Shown here piece after piece: positions 16,417 through 25,971 of a stretch of 64,000 bases of DNA (the stretch's first letter is position 1; the number at the start of each line of letters is the position of its first letter). The DNA is from Niastella sp966212235 (lineage in GTDB: Bacteria > Bacteroidota > Bacteroidia > Chitinophagales > Chitinophagaceae). The position numbers and the translations under genes are program-made. The stretch lies in NCBI GenBank assembly GCA_966212235.1, contig CBIHPP010000006.1, positions 434,001 to 498,000 on the forward strand, read 5' to 3'. The notes below the pieces were generated by a model that saw only the letters and a list, made by a program, of their open reading frames with translations, had not been told where the DNA came from and made no database searches.

Positions 16417-18463
16417 TGCCCCCAAAATTCCAGACTGCTTGCGTAAACGCGCCGTTAGCAGCGACATCCCATGCTTCCAGCCGTACCCATTTCCTCCCTG
16501 TAAGATCAACTGATCTATTAAAAGTTTGTTCTCCGAAAGAATGTGTGTTGTTCAATGTAATTCGTTCGCGATATACTTTTTCACCATCACCGGAGATGAT
16601 CTCAGCATAATTCATTGGGAAAGTCCACTTTAGTTTGAATGTTATATTTGATTTTTTCCCATCGACAGTGAATTCGGGAATAAGCACTTCCCCGGTGGAT
16701 GAAAAGAATTTTCCTTGTTGGAGCGCATCAACGATGGATTGCCAACCGTTTTTGTAATCCGGTATTTTATCAATTTTCAGATAGTTGATGTTCAGGTGTG
16801 CGTACATTTCATTTTCTGGTTCAATGGTAAATAAATCTGCTTCCGCCAATACTTTTTTATGTTCGCCCCAATTGTTCATGTCATCCATAAGATCAAGGAC
16901 ACGCTTGCCAAGAAAAGGAAGGGAAAGATCTGCAGGCATCGCTTTCCAGGCTGCACCCAGAAAGTGTTTGTCTTTAAAAAAATCAGTAGACTTATATTTA
17001 TCAGGGTAACCTGTTGAGCCTTTAGTTCGTGGATGGGCCGTCCATGCGAGCCCGTTTTCTTTTTTCAACAGATCAAGCATCTCAGTTTCATTGGAGATTC
17101 GGTAAACTTTGCCGTATATCGGGTCATCAGATACAAATGGTTTCTCTTTGTTTCTTGACATAATCCAATAAATGGGTTTAGGAAAAAGCTGCAGCCAATG
17201 TCCGCCAAAAAATTCATTAGGTTCCTCTCCAGGCAGCAGCAGGATTTCTTTCGACGACAGCCGCTCGCATTGTTGAAACAAAGCGTGTAGCTCTTTTAAA
17301 CGAAGACTATCAGGACCTTTGGGATGCGCTGTATAATGAAACTCACCGAGGTGAACAATATCTACACCTGTTCGCTTAAAAACGTTCATAAAGTCAGGGG
17401 TATCAGGAACAGGTTTATTGGCCATAACCACCTTCATGATAAACTCATTATGAAAATGACTCGCCAATGTTTTATACCCAGGCAGTTTGACATAGCGATC
17501 GTTGTTTGTAAACTTCTTTACTTCATCTAATGCCAGAGAAGCATTCCCACTACTAAGTAAAATAAAAAAGTTTAACCGCTGTTGAGTGCCGGGGGGCGCA
17601 TTGAACCAGGGAACATACCTGCGATCGCCATATAGATCCTGCCGGATCCCTATTCCATAACCCTGCACAAGGTTTCGGTATTGGTTACCCGCCCATACGA
17701 ATTTTAGATTGAATGCTTCATCCAGGGGATAAAAATACTGATGTGGTGCAGGAAATACTGCCAGGCTTCCCTGACTGTTTTCTCCAATAATACTTCTATA
17801 TTTTACCTGCAGCCCGGCTGCGCTATCGTACATAGTGGGTTTTATTGATCTCATTTGTTCATCAACATCACTCCATCCGACTTTTTGCCAAACGGCAGTT
17901 TTTGAGATCAATCCAGCGTCGTATAAAATAGCTGTTGAGTCAATCTCAGTCAACATCACAGCAGCAATATTCATCAATGGACTTCCATTGTATAAAGTTA
18001 TTTCCAATGTTCCGGTAAATCCGGGCGTTTTTAATGACCCAATGCTAATTACAGTTCTGGTTCCAATGCTCCTGATAGCAGCGGAATGCTTATTGAACTC
18101 AATATTGTATGATTTGAAAGGTTTGTTGGGAACTTTGTCGAAAAAAATATTCCAGCCATTTTGCGATACAAGATCTCTCTTGCCAACAGTTAATATGAAT
18201 ACAGGATCAAGGCCAGAGGCAATTTGGTGAATCCTGCTTCCCTCCTGCAATTCAATGTTTTTGAAAATGGGCTTTTGAGCCGAAAGATCAAAAATAAGTT
18301 TCCCGGTTTTACTTTTCCCTGCAGGCCACGATATTGATAGAACATCACCCTTTACGATCGCAGTAGCTCCATGTTGCCTGCTGAAATTTTTTAGGTCTAC
18401 TTTTATTTGTGCATGAAGTGTACAAGATGAAATGATCAGGAAGAATATAATATGGTATCGCAT
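16403..18463 (-). CDS. secreted PHP-like hypothetical protein
   Basis: A 686-residue exported protein (signal peptide ends TLHAQ). The first ~330 residues are beta-rich and not recognised. Residues ~360-560 look like a PHP-type metallohydrolase core of the CehA/McbA kind: VDIVHLGEFHYTAHPKG, LLLPGEEPNEFFGGHW, LAWTAHPRTKG and a later DLFTIEPENE. The usual DxHxH start is altered to GEFHY, so metal binding is uncertain. The C-terminal ~110 residues are again beta-rich (NWGEH, then FNRSVDLTGRKWVRLEAWDV). The substrate is unknown. It stands alone on this strand and overlaps the cyclase gene tail by 14 nt. Confidence 0.6.
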   Translation of the reverse strand: MRYHIIFFLIISSCTLHAQIKVDLKNFSRQHGATAIVKGDVLSISWPAGKSKTGKLIFDLSAQKPIFKNIELQEGSRIHQIASGLDPVFILTVGKRDLVSQNGWNIFFDKVPNKPFKSYNIEFNKHSAAIRSIGTRTVISIGSLKTPGFTGTLEITLYNGSPLMNIAAVMLTEIDSTAILYDAGLISKTAVWQKVGWSDVDEQMRSIKPTMYDSAAGLQVKYRSIIGENSQGSLAVFPAPHQYFYPLDEAFNLKFVWAGNQYRNLVQGYGIGIRQDLYGDRRYVPWFNAPPGTQQRLNFFILLSSGNASLALDEVKKFTNNDRYVKLPGYKTLASHFHNEFIMKVVMANKPVPDTPDFMNVFKRTGVDIVHLGEFHYTAHPKGPDSLRLKELHALFQQCERLSSKEILLLPGEEPNEFFGGHWLQLFPKPIYWIMSRNKEKPFVSDDPIYGKVYRISNETEMLDLLKKENGLAWTAHPRTKGSTGYPDKYKSTDFFKDKHFLGAAWKAMPADLSLPFLGKRVLDLMDDMNNWGEHKKVLAEADLFTIEPENEMYAHLNINYLKIDKIPDYKNGWQSIVDALQQGKFFSSTGEVLIPEFTVDGKKSNITFKLKWTFPMNYAEIISGDGEKVYRERITLNNTHSFGEQTFNRSVDLTGRKWVRLEAWDVAANGAFTQAVWNFGGINYP

Positions 18464-18607
18464 CGTATTATCAGGTTATGTTCAGATAAATGTACAGGTT
18501 TAGCAACTCATGAAGGATTTCATCTGCTAAAATTATTCAGCAGGTATTAACGGACAGAAACAAGCCCTGAAAGTCGGGTAATCAGTTGTAGTTTATGCAT
18601 AAGAAAA

Positions 18608-18635
18608 GCGCGCCACCCGTTGAAAGATGGCGCGC
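18608..18635 (-). terminator. intrinsic terminator
   Basis: An 8-bp stem GCGCGCCA/TGGCGCGC (18608-18615 with 18628-18635) with a 12-nt loop. On the minus strand it is followed by TTTT. It ends the gene at 18695. Confidence 0.75.
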
Positions 18636-18694
18636 CTGTTTAGCGCTGATTGGTAAAAAATTTACTACTCGCCCTTTGTGTGACGACGGCTTAT

Positions 18695-20752
18695 TTAATG
18701 ACGCACAAGCATTTTTATTGATTGAACCTGCTTACCATTGGAAACATTCACGATGTAAACACCATCAGGTAATGCTTGCAGGTTATTCAGCGGTAGCATG
18801 TTCATGCCAACGCCGGCTGCATATTGTTTTTTCCAAACTGATTTTCCTTTTAGATCTATCACCTGCACAGAAATGGCAGCCAGATTATCTGCAAGGAAGT
18901 AAAGCGTAGTAAAATCCGACACTGGGTTGGGAGTAAGGGTCAGGCCGGTCATGTGTTCAGCATTTTTTACCATCTCCTTGCTATAAATAGCAGGACCGTT
19001 GATCGGTACTAATTTAATGCGGTAATATAGCACCGGTTCACTTATGCGCGTAGCTGCATCCGTAAACTGATATGGATTGTTATTGTTACCAGTTGATTGA
19101 GGAAGAACAGTGCCGATGGAAACAAATTCAATTCCATCAGCACTTCTTTCTATGTTGTATTGCTGCACCTTTGCGTCATCGGCTACGGTCCAGTTCAAAA
19201 TGTTGTTGTTATTTTTACCACAAACAGAAGCCGATAAGAAATTTGCAGCCAAAACGCTACAAACAGGGAAGGCGGGCGTAGTACTGATTGTGGTCTGAAT
19301 CACGCCAGCGGCACCTGCCGTAGCGCCATAATTAATACTGCCTGTTGTAGTACCAGCCGCACCGCCATTTACAGTACTGCCGGCATTCAAAGCCGTTGTA
19401 CTATAAATAACGCCACCGCCACCGCCGCCACCGGGTCCGTGTGGTTGAGGGCCACTGGCGCCGCCCGTATTACTGGCGCCATTAGCACCATTGGCATGCA
19501 CCGTAAGGCCGGTAAGACTGCCGCCACCTATAATCAGCACACTGCCACCCGCACCAGCGCCACCGCCGCCATCATTTTGAATAGTTGTATTTGGTGCATC
19601 ACCGTTAGCATTAATAGTACCTGTACCCGAAAAGCCACCTATGTTAAGAATGACAATGCCACCACCTGCGGTGCCACTGCTGGCAAAACCCAGGTTCGGT
19701 GTACCGGTACCGCCGTCAGAACTGCCGGCGCCACCACCACCGCCCATTACAAGGCGTAAAGCACTTACCTGTGCAAAGGTAGCTCCACATTTACCACCAC
19801 GGGCCAGGTTAGAGCTCCAGCTATTACCACCACCACCGCCTAAACCACCATTACTGCCACCACCACCACCGGAGTTATTACTGTTACTGGCAGGTGCGCC
19901 ATCAGTTCCACCACCGCCGGCATTGCCGGGTGCGCCCCGGTCATAGCTACCACCAGGATAACCTTCCAGGGTATTATCTAACAAGACGCCGTTGTTGTTG
20001 ATATACCGTGGCGTACCAGCAATGCCTTCGCCTTTGGATCCGCCGGCATTGGCTGTTGAAAGCGCTGTATAGTCTGTATTAGCACCCGAACCAGATGAAG
20101 ATCGTTTACCACCACCGCCACGAAAACCTGCGCCGGTTGCGTTGATCTGGTAGCCATTCATATTAAGGATGTCTGTAGTAGCTAATACAAGCACACCGCC
20201 TGTTGATCCATTCCAGTCAGGTACTGTTAAATCTGTACCGAGTGATATTTGATAATATAAAGGCACCCTGATCACCTGGTAGCTGTATTGACCAAACGTT
20301 CCGAAAGTTGAACTTTTATAATCTTTAGTTAGCGCAGACTTAAGATTTAATGTTCCGCCGGTTATAGGTACGGAATTATTGGCTACGATAAATTCCATAT
20401 TGCCAGCCATTAATTGCGTATTATTCAGGTAACCACGGCCTGCGGCACCATTGGAACCATAGGCAGCCCCGTTACTGGAATTAATTTCTGCACCTTGCAT
20501 TTGGATTATTAATAAAATATCCGAGGTACTGATAGGTGTGGAACCATAACCTGCCGGGCCTAAAACAATAGAGCTACTCCCTGCATTAACAGTAGCCTGT
20601 GCCGCTGCGAAATAAGTATTTCCGGTAGCGGCAAGATTACCTGAGTTAATGGAAGTAGTAGAAGAAGCGGGACAGGTTTGGGCATGCGCCAGTGAATAGA
20701 AAATACTCAGCATGGGTATTAGCATCCACCCCTTGGCGTTAGGTGTTTTCAT
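18695..20752 (-). CDS. glycine-rich T9SS type A sorting-domain protein
   Basis: A 685-residue secreted protein. The signal peptide ends SLAHAQ. Residues ~40-220 carry a conserved Bacteroidota surface-protein start (DILLIIQMQGAEINSSNG). Residues ~215-480 are extremely Gly/Asn/Ala/Ser-rich with runs of four to six Gly, likely a flexible or fibrous region. A fibronectin-like part (NFLSASVCGKNNNNILNW) follows. The last ~80 residues are a T9SS sorting domain with LTPNPVSDFTTLYF and DGVYIVNVSNGKQVQSIKML. Export is through the outer membrane by T9SS. The role is unknown, perhaps matrix or adhesion. Confidence 0.85.
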   Translation of the reverse strand: MKTPNAKGWMLIPMLSIFYSLAHAQTCPASSTTSINSGNLAATGNTYFAAAQATVNAGSSSIVLGPAGYGSTPISTSDILLIIQMQGAEINSSNGAAYGSNGAAGRGYLNNTQLMAGNMEFIVANNSVPITGGTLNLKSALTKDYKSSTFGTFGQYSYQVIRVPLYYQISLGTDLTVPDWNGSTGGVLVLATTDILNMNGYQINATGAGFRGGGGKRSSSGSGANTDYTALSTANAGGSKGEGIAGTPRYINNNGVLLDNTLEGYPGGSYDRGAPGNAGGGGTDGAPASNSNNSGGGGGSNGGLGGGGGNSWSSNLARGGKCGATFAQVSALRLVMGGGGGAGSSDGGTGTPNLGFASSGTAGGGIVILNIGGFSGTGTINANGDAPNTTIQNDGGGGAGAGGSVLIIGGGSLTGLTVHANGANGASNTGGASGPQPHGPGGGGGGGVIYSTTALNAGSTVNGGAAGTTTGSINYGATAGAAGVIQTTISTTPAFPVCSVLAANFLSASVCGKNNNNILNWTVADDAKVQQYNIERSADGIEFVSIGTVLPQSTGNNNNPYQFTDAATRISEPVLYYRIKLVPINGPAIYSKEMVKNAEHMTGLTLTPNPVSDFTTLYFLADNLAAISVQVIDLKGKSVWKKQYAAGVGMNMLPLNNLQALPDGVYIVNVSNGKQVQSIKMLVRH

Positions 20753-21237
20753 AACAGATGAATTTACAGGTACGGATTATAAGCAAAAATACTTATGGGA
20801 TAAAAGTAGTGGCTTATTTCTACAGTTACAAGGACGGGAATGTTTTCGGTTATGCAATTGTGTGTATAAATGCGAAGCGGCAATGGAGAATTACGACTCC
20901 AATTAGTTGGATATAAAAAATAGCCGGCCTGTACTACTTTGTTTTTAAATGTTCCCTAAGTTCTGTTCGCCAAATCAGGCATGTTGATTTTACCAATGCT
21001 CTCCGAAAAAATATTTTTGTAGTTATTTAAAAAAAATAAAAACTGTTCATTGATTCTTTCATCAACGCAACGTTTATGACTGGGTTCACATGTTGGCATG
21101 TAAGGAAGAACAAGAACTTTAGGGATGAGTAAAATAAAGTCCATCGGTCGAAGTAGTCCCTAATGGACAATTCTCGAACCGTTTTCTGGCTGCTCTTAAG
21201 TTGTTGGCCACAACTTAATGACTTAACTTTATTAAGC
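20753..21237. other. 485-bp intergenic region without a convincing gene
   Basis: It lies between the divergent Gly-rich T9SS gene and the PD40 gene. Only short, unsupported frames are present. No terminator, palindrome or clear TAnnTTTG promoter pair could be picked out by eye. Confidence 0.4.
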
Positions 21238-22134
21238 ATGAAAAAAAATCAATTCCTATCATTTATTACGGCCTCGTTTCTTTGCATTGCGGGGTCAAAT
21301 ACGCAAAACCCTGACCCAAGATATTTTAATGAGATCCCTCCCGGAACAACGCCCGCGGTATTCGCGCCCGGTAAAGTGTCCAGATCAGATCAATTCGAAT
21401 TCGGAGCTGTTTTTTCAAAAGACCGCAGCGAATTTTATTACGGAGTAGAAATCAATGGCAAAGCCGAAACCCGCATGATGAAATTTAAAAATGGAAGCTG
21501 GACGGCTCCGATCACTATCCTTATTCATGATGTCTATAGCTATAATGATCCGTTTCTGTCGCCCGATGAAAAGAAGCTATTCTTTATTTCAGATCGACCG
21601 CTTAGCGGTTTGGGGCCCAAAAAGGATTATGACATCTGGTACGTTGAACGTCGATCCGGCAATTGGTCTGAACCAGTGAATGCCGGAAGGAACATTAATA
21701 GTGAAAAGAATGAATACTACATCTCATTTTCAAAAAATGGTACAATATACTTCTCCTCCAACATTGGAGATAAGGAGGGAAAGAAGAATTATGATATATA
21801 TTCTTCAGACTTTCGTTCGGGTAAGTTTCAGCCTCCTGTGAGGCTGCCTTCTGGTGTAAATTCATCTCACTACGAAGCCGACGTATTTGTATCACCGGAT
21901 GAATCTTATTTGGTATTTGCTGCAAATCGTCCAGGAGGCCTGGGAAGTGGCGACCTGCATGTAAGTTTCCGCGAGTCTAACGGCAACTGGTCGGCTTCAC
22001 GCAGCCTTGACGCCATCAATACGGACACTGATGATTTTTGCCCATACGTTAGTCCCGACGGTAAGTACCTATTCTATGCCAGTAGAGGAGATGTTTATTG
22101 GGTTTCAACCGAGGTGATTAACAAACTCCGGTGA
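21238..22134 (+). CDS. exported WD40-like (PD40) beta-propeller protein
   Basis: A protein of about 298 residues from the ATG at 21238, which starts a signal peptide (MKKNQFLSFITASFLCIAGS). The frame is open from 21163 but the earlier part has no signal character. At least four PD40/TolB-type repeats are visible, each with a SPDEKKLFFISDRP or SPDGKYLFYASRG core plus GGLGSGDLHVSFR. Such proteins form periplasmic or surface propellers, often binding peptides, sugars or partner proteins. No catalytic part is seen. No operon partner is close. Confidence 0.82.
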   Translation: MKKNQFLSFITASFLCIAGSNTQNPDPRYFNEIPPGTTPAVFAPGKVSRSDQFEFGAVFSKDRSEFYYGVEINGKAETRMMKFKNGSWTAPITILIHDVYSYNDPFLSPDEKKLFFISDRPLSGLGPKKDYDIWYVERRSGNWSEPVNAGRNINSEKNEYYISFSKNGTIYFSSNIGDKEGKKNYDIYSSDFRSGKFQPPVRLPSGVNSSHYEADVFVSPDESYLVFAANRPGGLGSGDLHVSFRESNGNWSASRSLDAINTDTDDFCPYVSPDGKYLFYASRGDVYWVSTEVINKLR

Positions 22135-22321
22135 GGATGGGATAGATTATCACCGGTATAAGCAATACAGCCAATAGTATTCATTACGTAATACTAAAGG
22201 TCCAGGCCTAATCGCTTGAAGCTCTATAAATCTACATGTAGTCCTAACCAGACAAATATCTAACCAAATCTTTTATGACCTGATCGCTATTGCTGACCTG
22301 CTTTATATTTTTCTTTAGGCA

Positions 22322-23275
22322 TTACTCTTTATAATACCTGGATGCTTCCAGAAACTGTTCAACCTTTTCTCCATCGGAGTAAGACAGTTCGATGATATCT
22401 TTGATCGCCTTCTTCTTATCGGCTGCATGATCGTAGTAAGATTTACAAATGGTATATCCCATGAAGTAACCCAGATCACCCATTTCCTTTGCGGTGGTGC
22501 CATTGTATATCCATTGGCTGTAATCTGCGTTCAACATTTCCTTTTTGAAGGCTACTTTGAGTTCTGCCTCATGTGTTTTCCCATAGAGGATATATGAATG
22601 AGTGAGGGCTGTTCCCAACACGAGTTCGGTAATGAAGTCACAGGCACCTTCATAGATAGATTGACCTAACAATGTTTTTCCTTCTTCCTTCTGTTGGGTG
22701 TGTACGTATTCATGCACCGTAACTGCTACGAGGTTGTCGATTTTTTGGTTCTTGAAAGCCTTCTCAATTCTTTTATTGGTAAACTCCGATACGTCTATTG
22801 AAGATGTGCCACCGGTTAATTCCATGCCAACCAGAGCGGTATTACCTTCTGCAACGCCTGCGGATCTGAGTGCGCCTACTGTAAAATAGATGGTAGCATA
22901 GCGGTAATCCGGATAAACTTTTTTGAATTGCTCTACTGCAACCAATATTTCCGCTTGTTTTTGTTTTACAATTAAGGTGTTGGGGCGGATCGATTTCCAG
23001 AATTTCGGGTACTGGCGAATTACCCGTGCCCACAGCTCAGGTGTATATTTTCGCATTTTCATGAATAGCTTTAGTCCATCAGTTCCTTTGTCGGTATACA
23101 GGGTTTTCATATACTGTATCTGCTGTATGGTGTCCGTAGTGGTTTGAACACTGTCGTAGGCGATCCAGAAGCGATCGATATCGTCGATAAATACATCTTG
23201 CCTGGATTGTTGAGAATAAGCGGCTGATGATAGCAACAGGATAAATACAAAGCAGTTTCGTTTCATGAATTTCAT
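22322..23275 (-). CDS. DUF2268-like predicted zinc metalloprotease
   Basis: A 317-residue exported protein (signal peptide ends AAYSQ). The zinc motif HEYVH (His188, Glu189, His192) fits HExxH, and Glu209 in YEGACDFITEL is a good third ligand. This pattern fits DUF2268-type predicted Zn proteases. A preceding FTVGALRSAGVAEG stretch is also typical of the family. It should act in the periplasm or on the cell surface; substrate unknown. A second ATG three codons in (23266) is an alternative start. Confidence 0.72.
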   Translation of the reverse strand: MKFMKRNCFVFILLLSSAAYSQQSRQDVFIDDIDRFWIAYDSVQTTTDTIQQIQYMKTLYTDKGTDGLKLFMKMRKYTPELWARVIRQYPKFWKSIRPNTLIVKQKQAEILVAVEQFKKVYPDYRYATIYFTVGALRSAGVAEGNTALVGMELTGGTSSIDVSEFTNKRIEKAFKNQKIDNLVAVTVHEYVHTQQKEEGKTLLGQSIYEGACDFITELVLGTALTHSYILYGKTHEAELKVAFKKEMLNADYSQWIYNGTTAKEMGDLGYFMGYTICKSYYDHAADKKKAIKDIIELSYSDGEKVEQFLEASRYYKE

Positions 23276-23445
23276 AGTGTGAAAGGTTTAATTTGAATAA
23301 CGAATTTAAGGCTGGGGATGATATTCATTAAAAAAAGTTCGAATTTCTAAGGCTTGCCTCAAAATTCGCGCTTGTAAAGCTAAGCGGAGAATTATCTAAC
23401 CTGGTCACTGATCTTATTGTATTTTCCAGGCTTCCACCATAACTG

Positions 23446-23462
23446 TGATAATCACAGTTTAT
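23446..23462. repeat. 17-bp palindrome ACTGTGATAATCACAGT region
   Basis: An inverted repeat with arms ACTGTGAT/ATCACAGT around one central A, in the decayed intergenic region. It may be an operator or a weak hairpin. It has the look of a CRP/FNR-type site (TGTGA-N3-TCACA has a shorter spacer than the standard N6). Confidence 0.4.
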
Positions 23463-23480
23463 GCCGCAGCTGGTCAAAAC

Positions 23481-23654
23481 CTACCATTTCAATAATACAT
23501 CAGCTATTGAAGTTTGTACCCTTGTACCCAGTTCCTTTGCCAATTGCTGATCGTCTTTGTCGGTTTTATCTTGAAGCACGGTCCATAGTTTCGGTAGAAC
23601 AAGCCTCCCACCCGCATCATATACTTCAGGGACAACCGATCCTGGTTGACCCCA
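23481..23654 (-). pseudogene. possible C-terminal gene remnant
   Basis: A 57-codon stretch reads as ordinary protein: PEVYDAGGRLVLPKLWTVL, then an acidic helix and a stop at 23481. A stop codon at 23655-23657 closes the frame directly upstream, with no start codon. The composition looks like the end of a real protein that lost its front, but I do not recognise the family and chance cannot be excluded. Confidence 0.3.
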
Positions 23655-23663
23655 TTATTTTTT

Positions 23664-23900
23664 GTGAAGATTGTAGACATTGATCTTTATGATGAACTGC
23701 ACGACCTCATCAAGATAAAACCTGACGGAAAAGATACTTGTGAAGGGGTGCATGATCGTTGGTCGATCAACTTCCCGGCGCCCCAAAAATGTGTATTGAT
23801 AAAAAATCAGGCATCGCCAGCCTGTGGTATAATAAACGCACCAGCTTACCCGTTTGTTACTGGTGTCTTCCTGGAACAAAATGGAGGCATCGGAAAATAA
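23664..23900 (+). CDS. uncertain small hypothetical protein
   Basis: A frame of 78 residues from a GTG at 23664 (TTG at 23646 is another option) that reads protein-like: VKIVDIDLYDELHDLIKIK, then a Pro/Cys-containing end. It stops 7 nt before the DUF1266 ATG at 23908, an operon-like spacing. There is no ATG and no recognised family. It may equally be a decayed gene. Confidence 0.25.
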   Translation: MKIVDIDLYDELHDLIKIKPDGKDTCEGVHDRWSINFPAPQKCVLIKNQASPACGIINAPAYPFVTGVFLEQNGGIGK

Positions 23901-23907
23901 TTTAAAC

Positions 23908-24813
23908 ATGAATCAACAAGATGCTATTGCACAATACCTGCAAACATTAAAGGCCATGGGGATGAGTGATGAAATGATTGCTATATATCGTCAGCAAATG
24001 GAACAAAGCATGCAGGTTTCCAACCAGTGGGCAAGTCAACTGAGTCAGTTTGGTCAGAATATTCAGCAATTCAACTCAATGTTTACCGGCGATGCCGTTA
24101 ATGAAACCGGTGGTCCTAAAGGACACACGTTGCTGCTCAATGCCGATACTACCCTCACGCCAGACCAGCAATGGGCCATCGCCTGTGGCGCCGACCTGGC
24201 TGTATTGAACGGACAATACCTGAATGACCTCACCACCGGGTTTAGCAAACAGGACTGCCGCGAACTGCTTTCTCAATGGTGGGATATCGACAGCAAGCAA
24301 GAAGTGCTGGAGAACATCGACTGGCTATTTCGGGAAGGGCATCGCATAGAATACGATATCATCTGGCAGGCTATGAACACAGTTTCAATCAAAGAAAGCA
24401 AGGCTTTTTTGCGCGAGTATGTGGTGAAAAATCAAATGGAAGAAGAAGTAGCCCTGACACGGCTTCGCAATATGCGGGATGCCCTGGAGCTTTTTCACCA
24501 GCATGAGCTAATTGGAAAAGATACGCAGCCCGAAATGCTGATCTGGGATTATGCCCGCATCATCAACCTGACACGAGCTAGTTTTGATGCCGGGTACCTT
24601 AGCCGGGAAGAAGCGCTGGATATTATTATGCGGTGTGTAGAACCCATTCGCAAAATGTACACCTCGTGGAAGCAATTGTCGGTGTCGTACCTGTTTGCCC
24701 GCTGTGTATGGAATGGCATCGAAGAAGATAGTTTCGACGATATGATGGACAATATGCAGGTATTATTGACCGATGTCGATAGTCCCTGGGTAAAAATGAA
24801 CTGGGACCAATAA
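23908..24813 (+). CDS. DUF1266 domain protein
   Basis: About 301 residues from the ATG at 23908 (MNQQDAIAQYLQTL); ATGs at 23881 and 23854 are in frame and possible. The first ~70 residues are Gln/Met-rich and helical. Residues ~85-290 match DUF1266, with an LNGQYLNDLTTGFSKQDCR segment, a later WWDIDSKQEVLENIDWL and the DARRII-like WDYARIINLTRASFDAGYLS. The family is cytoplasmic and all-helical with no known activity, and is sometimes found near contact-dependent or secretion genes. There is no such neighbour here. Confidence 0.75.
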   Translation: MNQQDAIAQYLQTLKAMGMSDEMIAIYRQQMEQSMQVSNQWASQLSQFGQNIQQFNSMFTGDAVNETGGPKGHTLLLNADTTLTPDQQWAIACGADLAVLNGQYLNDLTTGFSKQDCRELLSQWWDIDSKQEVLENIDWLFREGHRIEYDIIWQAMNTVSIKESKAFLREYVVKNQMEEEVALTRLRNMRDALELFHQHELIGKDTQPEMLIWDYARIINLTRASFDAGYLSREEALDIIMRCVEPIRKMYTSWKQLSVSYLFARCVWNGIEEDSFDDMMDNMQVLLTDVDSPWVKMNWDQ

Positions 24814-24875
24814 GCTGGGGATTGTTGTTTATTCATAAATTTAACCAGCCTTTGCATCCCTGCCAGAGATTAACA

Positions 24876-25892
24876 TCAATGTGATAATTGCCTAACAAAC
24901 TCCTGTACTCGTTTCCAGTAATTCTCATCATTCCAAAACCCATGAATGCCTTCTTCATAAGTATAAAAAACAATATCTTTCCCATTGACCCTCATGCTTT
25001 CGACAAGACGTTTTGCAAACGCTGCTGGCACGAAGGGATCGTTTTTGTCATGATGAAGTTGTACAAGGGGAAGCTCTTTTGTAAAATAAATGGGAGAACA
25101 AGAAATAAATTTTTTTCTCGCTTCGCTTTCAGAAATTCTACCTGCCAACAAATCTTTAAAAAATAACAATTTAAACTGATCGGGATAGAGATGGTAAAGT
25201 TCCTTCATATCAGAAGGTGCCGCAACAGCCACCACCCTTTTTATTCTCTTGTCTCTGGCAGCAGCTAACAAGGCCACAGTTCCACCCCTGCTACCTCCAT
25301 AGATCATTATACGATTTTCATCGGCCTTTTTAAAAATCGCAAGCGCAACATTTAGGAATGCTAGCGCATCGGTAGTTGCTCCGTCAAATGCATCAGAAAC
25401 CGGCCCCTCAGACTGATATTTCTTGTCTCCGATTATAAGTTGCTGTCCCCGGAATGACGGTATTACGATAATGGAGTTACTGTCCAAATCACTACCCAAG
25501 AAATTCGGGAACCTGGCCGCCTTGTGGTTAAAATCCTGTGTAAGATCAAATCGTGTATGAATTCCATCTCCTCCGGTTGCGAAAATGACAACCGGCAGTT
25601 TCCGTTGGTCAGGTCGCCCAGGAATAACGATCGCTCCATAGTGCCTGCATCCCTCGATGCTATGAGAAAGTACATATAACCTGTTCGAATTTAAAAGTTC
25701 AATAGAATCATGAACGATTATGTTTTTCGGAGACAGGGCTAATCGGCGCCGTTCAGCAAGCACTTTTCTTATTTCCCCGGCTGAGGGGTCAACCAGGATC
25801 TTTTTCAATAGCGTTTCTTCATTGTCTTTGGAAGTTTGCCCAGCACAAAAAAAGAAAGAGAACAAGACCGGGAGCATTAAGAATTTGCGCAT
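24876..25892 (-). CDS. exported alpha/beta hydrolase, S9-peptidase-like
   Basis: A 338-residue protein with a signal peptide (MRKFLMLPVLFSFFFCAG). The alpha/beta-hydrolase core shows the nucleophile elbow GGSRGG with Ser201, Asp285 in HHDKNDPFVP and His317 in EEGIHGFW, a complete triad in the order of prolyl-oligopeptidase-like enzymes. A likely oxyanion region is FATGGDG. It acts outside the cytoplasm on a peptide or ester substrate not predictable here. The AraC-type gene upstream (25972-27129) is on the same strand, 79 nt away, and may control it. Confidence 0.82.
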   Translation of the reverse strand: MRKFLMLPVLFSFFFCAGQTSKDNEETLLKKILVDPSAGEIRKVLAERRRLALSPKNIIVHDSIELLNSNRLYVLSHSIEGCRHYGAIVIPGRPDQRKLPVVIFATGGDGIHTRFDLTQDFNHKAARFPNFLGSDLDSNSIIVIPSFRGQQLIIGDKKYQSEGPVSDAFDGATTDALAFLNVALAIFKKADENRIMIYGGSRGGTVALLAAARDKRIKRVVAVAAPSDMKELYHLYPDQFKLLFFKDLLAGRISESEARKKFISCSPIYFTKELPLVQLHHDKNDPFVPAAFAKRLVESMRVNGKDIVFYTYEEGIHGFWNDENYWKRVQEFVRQLSH

Positions 25893-25971
25893 AATCTGTT
25901 GTTTTAATGTGAGATTTTACGCAAAGCAACATGTTAATGTCCCTTCCTAAGTTCCAAAATGAGGGATGGGC

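Larger units (their letters stand above)
23276..23907. other. 632-bp region with possible gene remnants
   Basis: It lies between the metalloprotease start and the DUF1266 gene. No intact gene is convincing. It holds two protein-like fragments in opposite directions, listed separately, suggesting decayed genes. An ACTGTGATAATCACAGT palindrome is at 23446-23462. Confidence 0.4.

Noticed and set aside
19641..19946. Pro/Leu-rich open frame on the plus strand
   Set aside because: It is the shadow of the Gly-rich segment of the T9SS protein on the other strand.
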